From: Candidatus Zixiibacteriota bacterium
GTDB lineage: Bacteria; Zixibacteria; MSB-5A5; WJJR01
Direction of reading: 5' to 3'
DNA: 61,795 nt
Assembly: GCA_036397555.1 (NCBI GenBank)
Contig: DASWIS010000008.1
Location: 608,206-670,000, forward strand
Part shown: one piece after another, positions 26,091 through 34,651 of the stretch
Numbering within the stretch: the first letter of the stretch is position 1
How the letters are laid out: the number at the start of each line of letters is the position of its first letter
Translations under genes and position numbers: made by a program
Notes under the pieces: model-generated
The model's input: only the letters and a program-made list of their open reading frames with translations
Told to the model about the DNA's origin: nothing
Database searches by the model: none

Positions 26091-26741
26091 ATGAGAACAA
26101 TGTTGCGGACCGCCAGCGCTGTAGGACTGGCCATCCTGTTTCTGTCGCCGTTTATGGGCGGCTGTGCCTTCAACTGCCCATCGGAGGTGACCGAGGGCTG
26201 GCGCGAGAGCGCGGGCACAACCGAGGCGCGCGCAAAGACGCAGACTCAGGACGGCGCCAGTCAGAGCGATCTCGATGACCTGCGCAATCGGATCGCCGAC
26301 CTTGAGCGACGTCTGGCCGCCAACGAGCAACTGGCCGAAGACGCGATGAACGAAGCCGAGAAGGCGCTCAAGTGCTGCCGTCATGAGTACACGGTTCTAT
26401 CCACCGAAGAAGTCTATTTCGACTTCAACAAATATGACATCAAGTCGGAGTACTACGATGACTTGGACCGCGTCGGGGAGAAATTAAAAGCCGACCCGGA
26501 CCTCATTTGCGAGATTGGCGGACACTGTGATGCCATCGGCGGCACCGACTACAACATCGTTCTGGGCCAGAAGCGCGCCGATGCGGCCCGTCAGTACCTG
26601 ATCAGCAAGCACCAGATCAATCTGGGACGCATCGCCATCCGCACATTCGGCAAGGATGCACCGATCGCCACCAACGACAGCGATCAGGGGCGCTCGAAGA
26701 ATCGCCGTGTGACGATCGACGTCCTGGGATTCGCTCCATAA
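26091..26741 (+). CDS. OmpA/Pal-like peptidoglycan-associated lipoprotein
   Basis: The product has 216 residues. The signal peptide ends at the lipobox GGC (Cys near residue 23). A coiled-coil stalk (residues 55-90, DDLRNRIADLERRLAANEQ) leads to the OmpA C-terminal domain with VYFDFNKYDIKSEY, GGHCDAIGGTDYNIVLGQKRADAARQYL and the end GRSKNRRVTIDV. It binds peptidoglycan non-covalently and ties the outer membrane to the wall. The usual TD.. of the motif GHTDxxG is replaced by GHCDAIG. GAGGAGG before the ATG fixes the start. No tol genes are next to it. Confidence 0.92.
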   Translation: MRTMLRTASAVGLAILFLSPFMGGCAFNCPSEVTEGWRESAGTTEARAKTQTQDGASQSDLDDLRNRIADLERRLAANEQLAEDAMNEAEKALKCCRHEYTVLSTEEVYFDFNKYDIKSEYYDDLDRVGEKLKADPDLICEIGGHCDAIGGTDYNIVLGQKRADAARQYLISKHQINLGRIAIRTFGKDAPIATNDSDQGRSKNRRVTIDVLGFAP

Positions 26742-26764
26742 ACGATTCGCCGGTCAATCATACG

Positions 26765-26799
26765 AGAGGCGGGACCACATGGTCCCGCCTCTTTTGTTT
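26765..26799 (+). terminator. Intrinsic terminator of the Pal-like gene
   Basis: A 12-base-pair perfect stem (AGAGGCGGGACC / GGTCCCGCCTCT) with a 4-base loop is followed by a T-rich tract (TTTGTTTG). Confidence 0.88.
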
Positions 26800-26826
26800 G
26801 CAGATATTCGCACGCCGCAGATGCGG

Positions 26827-27195
26827 TCAATATGGCTTTGCATCGACTGAAACCACACGGTCGCCGTCGAAGCGCAGCGCGTAGATCGCGCGCGGCACCA
26901 CCGCCAGGGCTGTACCTCCGGACTGTGTGCCGCCGGCGCCCAGCGGCCGGTCATACTTCCAAACTTCAACTGTGGGTGTTTCGGAGTCATTCTCGATGCT
27001 CGCTGGGTCTCCCCAGACCTGGCGGACCTGGTCTTTCCTCATGCCGACGACCACCGAATCGGCCTGCATCGCCGCAGCGATTTCGCCGCGCGGTGTCGGG
27101 TTGGTGTCTCGGTTACGGGCCGATGTGCATCCCAGAACGATCAGGCAGCCCAACAGACCAGGACCGAGCCAATTGATGCGCTTCATGGCGACCAT
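26827..27195 (-). CDS. BamE/SmpA-like lipoprotein
   Basis: The product has 122 residues. A signal peptide ends at the lipobox VLGC (near residue 23). The following domain contains VVGMRKDQVRQVWGDPASIEND and then EVWKYDRPL, the BamE/OmlA-type pattern G-M-x4-V-x3-W-G-x-P...W-x-Y, which folds as alpha-alpha-beta-beta-beta. BamE proper assists outer-membrane protein insertion; related short lipoproteins have other roles. The ATG at 27195 is seven bases after GGAG. It runs convergent to the Pal-like gene. Confidence 0.75.
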   Translation of the reverse strand: MVAMKRINWLGPGLLGCLIVLGCTSARNRDTNPTPRGEIAAAMQADSVVVGMRKDQVRQVWGDPASIENDSETPTVEVWKYDRPLGAGGTQSGGTALAVVPRAIYALRFDGDRVVSVDAKPY

Positions 27196-27397
27196 GGGCA
27201 CTCTCCTCTCCGGATGAACACAAACTTTGGAACCAGTGACTGCAATTTATGTACAAACCCGCTTGATGGGGCCCGAAGACCGTAACCACGTGGCCCCTTG
27301 AATCTTCCGGGGCATCGCCCTATGTTTTGCTCTGACTGTTATACAGACTCAGCCGCATTTTGTTGTTTATGACAATTGACTGAACTGCCCATTCTCG

Positions 27398-28330
27398 ATG
27401 ATTGAAGTCAGGAATCTGACCAGAAAATACGGCCCCTCCGTCGCCGTCGACGCCATCAGCTTCACCATGAAGACCGGCGAAGTGCTGGGCTTTCTCGGTC
27501 CCAATGGCGCAGGGAAGACGACAACTATGAAGGTTATTACCGGGTACATGCCGCCGTCGGAGGGCGACGTGCTCATCGATGGCGTTGATGTGACAGAAGA
27601 CTCCGTCGAGGTACGCCGCAAGATCGGTTACCTGCCGGAAAACAACCCGCTGTACACCGATATGACGCCGCTGGAGTATCTCACCTTCTGCCAGCGTCTG
27701 CGCGGGATTCCCCGGTCCGAACACCGGCCGCGCAACGATCGCATGGTCGCGATGTGCGGGTTGGAAGAAGTCCTCAGGAAGGACATTGGCGAACTGTCGA
27801 AGGGATACCGCCAGCGCGTCGGATTGGCGCAAGCGATGGTCCATGATCCGGAAATCCTGATTCTGGATGAACCGACCGTCGGCCTCGATCCCAACCAGAT
27901 CGTCGAAATACGCGCCCTGATCAAGGAACTGGGGCGTGCCAAAACGCTCATCCTGTGCACGCACATTCTCTCGGAGGTCGAAGCGGCCTGCGACCGCGTG
28001 CTGATCATCAGCAAGGGGAAGATCGTCGCCGATGGGACCCCCGACACCCTGCGTGCCGCCGCCAGCGGACACGATCGCATCCATGTCGAAGTGCGCGGAC
28101 CAGCCCATGAAGTCCTCGATGCGCTCAAAGGCCTCGATGGCGCGGCACGTGTCTCCACCGACGGCCAGAGCGCCGGCGCATCACGATTTGTCATCGAGAC
28201 CGCACCAGCGGCCGACCTGCGGGAATCGGTGTTCAAGCTTGTGCGCGAACGCGGCTGGGTCTTGCTGGAACTGCGGCGTGAGTCTGTCCGACTGGAAGAT
28301 GTCTTCCGTCAACTGACCACTCAATCCTGA
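27398..28330 (+). CDS. ABC transporter ATP-binding protein, GldA-like
   Basis: The product has 310 residues. Walker A is GPNGAGKTTT (residues 34-43), the signature is ELSKGYRQRVGLAQ, Walker B is ILILDEPTVGLDP and the switch His is in CTHILSEVE. The C-terminal extension (about residues 215-310) is the one found in GldA/ABC-2 ATPases. It drives the permease encoded next. In Bacteroidetes the GldA-GldF-GldG set is needed for gliding; homologues occur in many non-gliding bacteria. Confidence 0.93.
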   Translation: MIEVRNLTRKYGPSVAVDAISFTMKTGEVLGFLGPNGAGKTTTMKVITGYMPPSEGDVLIDGVDVTEDSVEVRRKIGYLPENNPLYTDMTPLEYLTFCQRLRGIPRSEHRPRNDRMVAMCGLEEVLRKDIGELSKGYRQRVGLAQAMVHDPEILILDEPTVGLDPNQIVEIRALIKELGRAKTLILCTHILSEVEAACDRVLIISKGKIVADGTPDTLRAAASGHDRIHVEVRGPAHEVLDALKGLDGAARVSTDGQSAGASRFVIETAPAADLRESVFKLVRERGWVLLELRRESVRLEDVFRQLTTQS

Positions 28331-28342
28331 TCGGGCCATTCG

Positions 28343-29059
28343 ATGTTATCCAACACTCTGACGTTCGCCCAGAAGGAGCTGCGCAGTCTCTTCAATTCGG
28401 CGGTGGCCTATGTCATCCTCACGCTGTTTTTGCTGATCGCCGGATGGTTCTTCTCGTCGGGATTGTTCCTCGTGGGTGAGGCCGACATGCGTGACCTGTT
28501 TTCGGTCGTCATTCCGATCACATTTCTCTTCTTCGTGCCCGCCATCACCATGCGGACGATCGCCGAAGAACGGAAATCGGGCACACTCGAGCTCCTCGTG
28601 ACGCTGCCCGTGCACGACGTGGAAATCGTCCTCGGTAAATTTCTGGCCGCCCTCGGCCTGCTGGCGGCGGCGCTGCTGTTGACCTTCGCGTATCCATTGA
28701 CGCTGACCATGCTCGGCGATCCCGACGGGGGTGCGTTGATCGGCGGCTATCTGGGGCTGCTGCTCATGGGGGGCTCCTACCTGGCGATCGGGCTGTTCAC
28801 GTCAGGGCTGACGCAGAATCAAATCGTCGCCTTCATCACGGGATTCGTCGTCATCTTCGGGTTGTTCATGCTCGACAAAGTCTTGCCGTTTTTTCCCGGC
28901 GGCGTCGCGTCGGTGTTGCAGTATCTCTCATCGTCCTACCATTTCGAGAATCTCGCCCGCGGAGTCATCGACACGCGGGATGTGATCTACTATTTGTCGA
29001 TCATGACTTTATTTCTGTTTCTGTCAGTGCGAACACTGGAGTCGCGGCGGTGGCGGTAG
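28343..29059 (+). CDS. ABC-2 type permease, GldF-like
   Basis: The product has 238 residues with six membrane segments. The sequence FAQKELRSLFNSAVAYVILTLFL, followed by MRTIAEERKSGTLELLVTLPV, is the hallmark of GldF/NosY-type permeases. It starts 12 bases after the ATPase gene. It probably forms a complex with that ATPase and the two auxiliary proteins that follow. Confidence 0.92.
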   Translation: MLSNTLTFAQKELRSLFNSAVAYVILTLFLLIAGWFFSSGLFLVGEADMRDLFSVVIPITFLFFVPAITMRTIAEERKSGTLELLVTLPVHDVEIVLGKFLAALGLLAAALLLTFAYPLTLTMLGDPDGGALIGGYLGLLLMGGSYLAIGLFTSGLTQNQIVAFITGFVVIFGLFMLDKVLPFFPGGVASVLQYLSSSYHFENLARGVIDTRDVIYYLSIMTLFLFLSVRTLESRRWR

Positions 29060-29068
29060 GGTGATGGC

Positions 29069-30655
29069 GTGATCAGGCAGGGAGTCAGGCGGGGAATCGG
29101 ATCGCTGACGGCAGTGCCCATGCTGCTGGGCGTTGTCATCGCGGTCAACCTGCTGGCGCTGTTTTTCTTCGCGCGCCTGGATATCACCGACACGCGCGAG
29201 TACTCGCTGTCGGAGGCATCCAAGGAGATGGCGCGCGCGCTGGATGATCCGGTGATCGCCCGGCTGTACTTCTCCGAAGACCTGCCATACCCTTACAATC
29301 TCAATTCGCGGTATTTGCGCGACATTCTCTATGAATACCGTGCCTACTCTGGCAGGAATCTGCGCTTCGAGTTCGTCGATCCGGTCAAAACCGATCGCGA
29401 AGTAGAGGCGCGCGGCATGGGGATTCCCGCCATGCAGGTCAACGTGATCGAGAAGGATAAGTATGAACTGAAGAAAGTGTACATGGGTGTGGCGTTTCTC
29501 TATGAAGACAAGCGCGAAGTCATACCGTTCGTGCAGTCGCGCGCCAATCTCGAATACGAACTGTCCAGCGCCATCCGCAAAGTCACCGCCGACTCGCTGC
29601 CGGTCGTGGGATTCCTGACCGGCCACAGCGAGAACAGCTTCACGACCAATCTGCAGATCGCGCGGCAGGCGCTGCAACAGCTCTACGAAGTACAGACTGT
29701 TTCAATCACGCCCGGTGTGTTGATTCCCGGCGACATCACGACGTTGGTAATCGCGGGCCCGCGTGACTCGGTGGGACAATGGGATCAGTACGCCATCGAT
29801 CAATTCGTCATGCGCGGGGGGCATCTCGGCGTTTTCTACGATCCGGTCATCGCCGATATGCAACTGCAAACCGCGGCCAGCACCCAGGCCAACTGGCTCG
29901 AATTTCTCCGACACTATGGAATGGCGGTCAACGAGAACCTCGTGCTGGATGCGGCCTGCTCTGAAATCGCGGTCATGGAGCAGCAGGGTCTTTTCACCAT
30001 TCAGAATCGTGTGCGCTACCCCTTCATTCCCAACATCAGCGACTTCAACAACGAGCATCTCATCGGCAAAGACCTGCAGGGCGTTCTGCTCCCATTCGTC
30101 AGTTCGTTGGACTCGGCGGCGGCACAAGACGCCGGGCTGACCTTCCAGTGGATTTGCCGAAGCTCGGAACGCACCGGTGTGCGCCGTGCCCCGTACTACG
30201 TCTCCGCGCTGCAGGAATTCGTCCAAAGCCAGTTCACCGAGTCTCCACAGGTGCTGGCAGCGGCTGTCACCGGCGTATTCCACTCGATCTTCCCGACGGG
30301 ACCACCGCTGGATCCGGCAGCGGACGGCACGACGCCGGCCGATCACTTGTCGACCAGCGTGCCCAGTCGTATGGTGATCGTCGGCGACGCCGACTTTTGC
30401 ACCGATCAGGCCATGCGCTCGCCGTCGAACGTCAGCTTCTTCATGAACATCGTCGACTGGCTGACACAGGACGAACGGCTGATCACGATCCGCTCGCGCA
30501 ATGTGACAACTCGTAAGCTGGATGAAGTCTCCGATGCCAAACGGCGCACGGTCAAATATGCGAATATTTTCGGCCCGCCGCTGTTTGTGATCTGTGTCGG
30601 CCTCTGGCGTTGGCAGAGCCGCCGGCGGATGAAACGGGGATCGCAGATTACATGA
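29069..30655 (+). CDS. Gliding motility-type auxiliary protein, GldG-like
   Basis: The product has 528 residues and starts with GTG at 29069. A membrane segment near the N terminus is followed by FARLDITDTREYSLSEASKEMARALDDPV, the entry motif of the GldG/ABC_transp_aux family. The large periplasmic domain (residues 40-490) is followed by a second membrane segment near the C terminus (FGPPLFVICVGLWRW). It overlaps the next gene by four bases. The role is coupling an ABC transporter to a periplasmic partner; the substrate is unknown. Confidence 0.88.
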   Translation: MIRQGVRRGIGSLTAVPMLLGVVIAVNLLALFFFARLDITDTREYSLSEASKEMARALDDPVIARLYFSEDLPYPYNLNSRYLRDILYEYRAYSGRNLRFEFVDPVKTDREVEARGMGIPAMQVNVIEKDKYELKKVYMGVAFLYEDKREVIPFVQSRANLEYELSSAIRKVTADSLPVVGFLTGHSENSFTTNLQIARQALQQLYEVQTVSITPGVLIPGDITTLVIAGPRDSVGQWDQYAIDQFVMRGGHLGVFYDPVIADMQLQTAASTQANWLEFLRHYGMAVNENLVLDAACSEIAVMEQQGLFTIQNRVRYPFIPNISDFNNEHLIGKDLQGVLLPFVSSLDSAAAQDAGLTFQWICRSSERTGVRRAPYYVSALQEFVQSQFTESPQVLAAAVTGVFHSIFPTGPPLDPAADGTTPADHLSTSVPSRMVIVGDADFCTDQAMRSPSNVSFFMNIVDWLTQDERLITIRSRNVTTRKLDEVSDAKRRTVKYANIFGPPLFVICVGLWRWQSRRRMKRGSQIT

Positions 30656-31611
30656 AACGCAGCACCATCATCCTGGGCATTCTGGCGGTTGTCCTGCTGG
30701 CCGGTTGGTATTTCCTCCGCACGGCCGAGAAATCCGAACTGTCGATCCGGGAGTTGCACGATCTCTTCGCGGTGGACACGGCGCGGGTCGACTCGATCGC
30801 GTTTAAGTATGCCACCTGGACGCACCTGACGCGACGCAACGGCCGCTGGCAGGTTCTCAACGAAGATTGGTCTCATCCCGCCGACACCGCCATGGTGCGA
30901 CAAGTCTTCTCGACAACCAATGACATCGTTCTTGAGAATCTGATCTCCACCCGGGCGGACAAGCATGAAAAGCTCAAGATCGACATCGGCAGCGGCGCAT
31001 TGCTGCAATTTTTCCATCAGGGGACGCCGTTGGCCCAGTTCGTGCTCGGCAAGCGGGGGCCCGGCGCTTCGCACACGTTCATCCGTCGCTTGAAATCCGA
31101 TTCTGTCTATCAGGCGACGGGGGATCTGACACAAGTCTTTCGCCGTGTCCCTTCAGACTGGATGGCCAAGGAGATGCTCAGCTACGACACCGCGCAGATC
31201 GCCGAAATCCGCTGGACCGAGAACGGCCGTGAGACCGTGTTGAGGCGCGACGACGACCGTTCGTGGGTCGTGTCGCTTGACGACGGCGACGCCCGGCCCG
31301 TCGACACGTCGATTGCCAATTTCAAAATCGCCTACGTCAGCCGTCTGCGGGCCGATGCCTTGGTGCCTGAGTCAGCCGAGATCGTCGCGCAATTGGACAA
31401 TCCCGCGCAGCAGCTCGTCGTAGTCGGAGCGGATGGACGTGCCGACACGCTGCAGTGGAACACGATCCGCGAAGAGGATGTCGGACGCACCTACGCGTTC
31501 CGGTCCGGACATTCCAAACCGATCTACATCTTCTTCAAAGGGTCGTATGATCGGCTCTTTTCACGTTTCAGTGATTTGGTCCGGAAGGATTCGACCGATT
31601 CGGCATTGTAG
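30652..31611 (+). CDS. DUF4340-type membrane-anchored periplasmic protein
   Basis: The product has 319 residues. A single N-terminal membrane segment (RSTIILGILAVVLLAGWYFL) is followed by a beta-rich periplasmic part with repeats of the DUF4340 pattern (WTHLTRRNGRWQVLNEDW; EIRWTENGRETVLRRDDDRSWVV). DUF4340 genes regularly follow GldG-like genes, and here the start overlaps the previous stop (ATGA). It is likely the fourth component of the same transporter. Confidence 0.85.
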   Translation: MKRSTIILGILAVVLLAGWYFLRTAEKSELSIRELHDLFAVDTARVDSIAFKYATWTHLTRRNGRWQVLNEDWSHPADTAMVRQVFSTTNDIVLENLISTRADKHEKLKIDIGSGALLQFFHQGTPLAQFVLGKRGPGASHTFIRRLKSDSVYQATGDLTQVFRRVPSDWMAKEMLSYDTAQIAEIRWTENGRETVLRRDDDRSWVVSLDDGDARPVDTSIANFKIAYVSRLRADALVPESAEIVAQLDNPAQQLVVVGADGRADTLQWNTIREEDVGRTYAFRSGHSKPIYIFFKGSYDRLFSRFSDLVRKDSTDSAL

Positions 31612-31663
31612 GCGCAGCGGTACCGTTCGGCCATAGAGTGGCCCGGCGCCGCGCATTCATTCC

Positions 31664-32077
31664 ATGATATTAGGACTGGGCGTCGACCGCATAGAAATCG
31701 CGCGCGTCGCGCACACCGATCATCGCTTCGGCGAACGGTTCGGCCGTCGCGTCTATACCACCGCCGAATGGGCATACTGTCGCGCACGTCCGAATCCCGC
31801 ACAGTCGTTGGCGGCACGGTTTGCAGCCAAGGAAGCGGTGATGAAAGCATTGGGGCGCGGCTGGCCCGGCGGCATCGCGTACCGCGACATCGAGGTCGTC
31901 CGGTCACCGATCGGCGTGCCATCGTTGCACCTGCGGGGCGCCGCCGCAAAACGTGCCCAGGCGACCGGAATCCGCCATGCGGCAATCAGTCTGACGCACG
32001 ATAATACCTACGCGTCGGCAACCGTCATTCTGGAAGGGAACGACGGTCAGGGTGACCCCAGCGTCCTGTACTCGTAG
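31664..32077 (+). CDS. acpS: Holo-[acyl-carrier-protein] synthase
   Basis: AcpS transfers 4'-phosphopantetheine from CoA to a serine of acyl carrier protein. The product has 137 residues. Metal-binding Asp8 is in GLGVDRIEIARV and Glu57 is in ARFAAKEAVMKALG. ISLTHDNTYASATV closes the family. It lies 52 bases after the transporter genes on the same strand. Confidence 0.93.
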   Translation: MILGLGVDRIEIARVAHTDHRFGERFGRRVYTTAEWAYCRARPNPAQSLAARFAAKEAVMKALGRGWPGGIAYRDIEVVRSPIGVPSLHLRGAAAKRAQATGIRHAAISLTHDNTYASATVILEGNDGQGDPSVLYS

Positions 32078-32134
32078 TGCGATGACGCGGTTCCCGCTCG
32101 AACGAACGTTCGCCGTTCCGGATCAACCATCGGG

Positions 32135-32163
32135 TTGACAAAGGAGCCAGTCCGGCATATTCT
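32135..32163 (+). promoter_or_regulatory. Promoter of the metalloprotease gene
   Basis: TTGACA (32135-32140), 17 bases, TATTCT (32158-32163), about 46 bases before the ATG. Confidence 0.75.
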
Positions 32164-32208
32164 GGATCGTAGTATCCGCACAACCCGCCGAGCCGTTCGG
32201 AGGTTCAG

Positions 32209-33423
32209 ATGGGCGTTCGATGTTGCCGACAAGGGGGCGTGACGCTGGCGATCGTAGTCTTCACTGTCGCACTCGTACCGACGGTGGTCTCTGCTCAGTG
32301 TGACTGTACTTGTCACGCCGATCCCGTATGCGATGGTGTCACGGATGTTTTCGACGTGCTTGCGTTGGTCGACGAGGTTTTCCGGGGACGGACGACTGCG
32401 CCCGACCCCATGTGCCCGCACTCCAGCCGCAGCGATGTGGATTGCGATTGTGCGATCGATGTCTTCGATATGGTGGCGATGATCGATGTCGCATTCCGCG
32501 CGATCGATCCGGCCGACCGATTCTGCAACCCGTGCGCATTGACGCCCTTGGCCCCTGTCGCCGGCGGCGCACACGCAATCACTGCAAGTCGGAAAGCGAC
32601 GGAATCTTTAGACTGGTGCGGAACCGATCACACCATCCCGCTGACAAAGGGCGCCGGCTGCCCGTTACAGGGCCCGTGCGATGATCCCATGACGCGAGAC
32701 GGCACCCTATTCGTCGATATGCTCGTGAATGTGATCGTCCACGTGGTCGGCAGCGACAACTGTTGGGGCTTCCTGCCTCAGGAGACGGTCGATGCCACAA
32801 TCGACAAGATGAATCAGGATTTCGCCGTCAATGGCTCCGCGATCCAGTTCAACCTCGTCGCGACCCGCTTTCATGACGACATTCAGTTCGCCTCGGTCGC
32901 CAGCTTAAGCGAACTCGCGTCGCTGAAGGCCGTCTACGCGGAATCGCCCCAGACGCAGTGCAATATCTATATCTCTGATGCAAGTCCGGGATTCCATATC
33001 AGCGGGATCGCCACTTTTCCCTGGAGAGATGAAGCGCTGACCAATCAGGGGGGATTCTGGCTGAATCGGCTGGTGGCCGGTGGCGAATCCAGAATCGCCT
33101 CGCACGAGATGGGGCATTGTCTCGGACTGTGGCATACGCACCAGTACGTCTACTCGTCGGGTTCGTGCGCCGACTGCATCGGACTTGCCAGCGGATTCGA
33201 AGGCGATTTGCGCGGTGATTTTGCGGCCGACACGCCGCCCACGCCGGTCAACTACGCCTGCTTGCCGCCCGAGGGAGCCGACTGCGAAGGCACTCCCTGG
33301 GGACCCACGCAGCCGGAGAATTACATGGGGTACGGCCCCGATTCATGCTCGACCCTCTTTACGCCGAATCAAGTCAGCCGCATGCAGTGCTGGACACAGG
33401 ATGTGCTCACGGGGTGGTGGTAA
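32209..33423 (+). CDS. Secreted M43-type metalloprotease with N-terminal Cys-rich dockerin-like module
   Basis: This is a 404-residue exported protein. After the signal peptide, residues 31-109 form a Cys-rich dockerin-like module with two units (CDGVTDVFDVLALVDEVF and CDCAIDVFDMVAMIDVAF) ending CNPC. The same module lies at the C terminus of the protein at 22684. The catalytic domain follows: H299-E300-x2-H303-x5-H309 in HEMGHCLGLWHTH is the metzincin zinc site, and the Met-turn is in ENYMGYGPDSC; FTPNQVSRMQ completes the pappalysin/cytophagalysin (M43) pattern. GGAGG before the ATG fixes the start. It is likely a surface-attached protease. Confidence 0.9.
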   Translation: MGVRCCRQGGVTLAIVVFTVALVPTVVSAQCDCTCHADPVCDGVTDVFDVLALVDEVFRGRTTAPDPMCPHSSRSDVDCDCAIDVFDMVAMIDVAFRAIDPADRFCNPCALTPLAPVAGGAHAITASRKATESLDWCGTDHTIPLTKGAGCPLQGPCDDPMTRDGTLFVDMLVNVIVHVVGSDNCWGFLPQETVDATIDKMNQDFAVNGSAIQFNLVATRFHDDIQFASVASLSELASLKAVYAESPQTQCNIYISDASPGFHISGIATFPWRDEALTNQGGFWLNRLVAGGESRIASHEMGHCLGLWHTHQYVYSSGSCADCIGLASGFEGDLRGDFAADTPPTPVNYACLPPEGADCEGTPWGPTQPENYMGYGPDSCSTLFTPNQVSRMQCWTQDVLTGWW

Positions 33424-33433
33424 TCGCACTCCG

Positions 33434-34624
33434 TCATTCGGACCGCGCGGCCAGCGCCAGCCCGATCGCCTCCGCCGCCTTGCGTTCGACCGCGAGGACT
33501 TCATTAAGGAGAGCGGCGGCACGGCGCCGAACGGCGGCATTCCCCCACGATTGCGCCAGGGCCTCACCCGTCACATGTCCCTCGGAGCCATACATCACCT
33601 GTCTTAACTGCCCCAGTGATTCCTGCGACGACGTATAGAAGTACAGCGCGAGCCGCAACGGCTCTGTTAAGGATGTGTCGGCGGACAGTGGGATGACCTG
33701 ACCCAGGGCGTCCAGCATTCCGCCGCGCGCTCTGATTGCGGCGTCGATTCCAAGCGGATCGGCGATTGCCGTCGAATCGCGCAACAATGGCAGCGACAAT
33801 GACATCGTCAGACTGTCGCGCAGTTGCACGAGGGACTGCGGATAGGGGGGCAGATCGATCACGGGGTTCCCTTGCACCGAACGCTGAACCGCCTCCAGCA
33901 TCCTGAATTCCCTTTGCCCCGGCTCCGGGAGGCGAGTCTCAAACTCGGTCGTGCCGAACACCGCCCACATGATGTTGGCGGCTGGGTCGTCGTCCCACCA
34001 CACAAACCGCCTGATGCGCTCGGCCTCCAGGACAATCTGCGCCCTGTCGCCGGCGGTGACCCACCACCAGTGTCCGGGCTCGCGCCGGTCATATCCGTAG
34101 AAGACCGGGCTCTCCGGTGCATTGCCGGCGACCGGAATATTGTTGTCAAGTGCGGCCGTCAGGGAATCGAACATTTCCCGCTCGCCGCCGCAGATGATCC
34201 GGCGAAAAGCGAGGTTTTGCGATTGCAGGAGAATCTTCATCTCCGCACCGCTGCGGCGTGATTTCATTCGCTGCCCGGCGAAGATCGAAGGCCATTCCAG
34301 AGGCGAAGGACTTTGGCGCCACGCTTCGTCCGGGTCAAAATGCCGTCCATAGAAAGCACAGAGCCGAGCGACCGCCCGTTCCGGCGGTGTCGCCGTGGCG
34401 GCCATCGCGAAGTCGGCCTTCTCCTGCGCCGCCGGCCACCCATCGATCATGACGAATGGGGGGCGACGCGGAGGGTCCGTGGGCACGGTTTCTTCCGTCT
34501 GCGCACGAATAATCGCAGGAAACACGCAGAGCACTGCGATGGCAGGGAAAGCGTTCAGACACAACGTCCTTCGTGCCCGCGAACGCCTGATTTTTATCAC
34601 ATCCGGCCGTGATATCCGGGTCAT
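33434..34624 (-). CDS. Exported protein of unknown function
   Basis: The product has 396 residues. A basic n-region and a hydrophobic stretch (CLNAFPAIAVLCVFPAII) ending IRAQ make a signal peptide. The middle part has Trp- and Tyr-rich motifs (YGYDRREPGHWWWVTAGD, RRFVWWDDDP) in a layout that recalls cysteine-peptidase-like C39/BtrH folds, but I cannot name catalytic residues with confidence. The C-terminal third is helical. It begins 28 bases after the stop of the beta-barrel gene on the same strand and is likely the last gene of the five-gene run that starts with the kinase at 40248. Confidence 0.7.
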   Translation of the reverse strand: MTRISRPDVIKIRRSRARRTLCLNAFPAIAVLCVFPAIIRAQTEETVPTDPPRRPPFVMIDGWPAAQEKADFAMAATATPPERAVARLCAFYGRHFDPDEAWRQSPSPLEWPSIFAGQRMKSRRSGAEMKILLQSQNLAFRRIICGGEREMFDSLTAALDNNIPVAGNAPESPVFYGYDRREPGHWWWVTAGDRAQIVLEAERIRRFVWWDDDPAANIMWAVFGTTEFETRLPEPGQREFRMLEAVQRSVQGNPVIDLPPYPQSLVQLRDSLTMSLSLPLLRDSTAIADPLGIDAAIRARGGMLDALGQVIPLSADTSLTEPLRLALYFYTSSQESLGQLRQVMYGSEGHVTGEALAQSWGNAAVRRRAAALLNEVLAVERKAAEAIGLALAARSE

Positions 34625-34651
34625 CACCGCAATTTGTTTCCTGTGAGTGGA

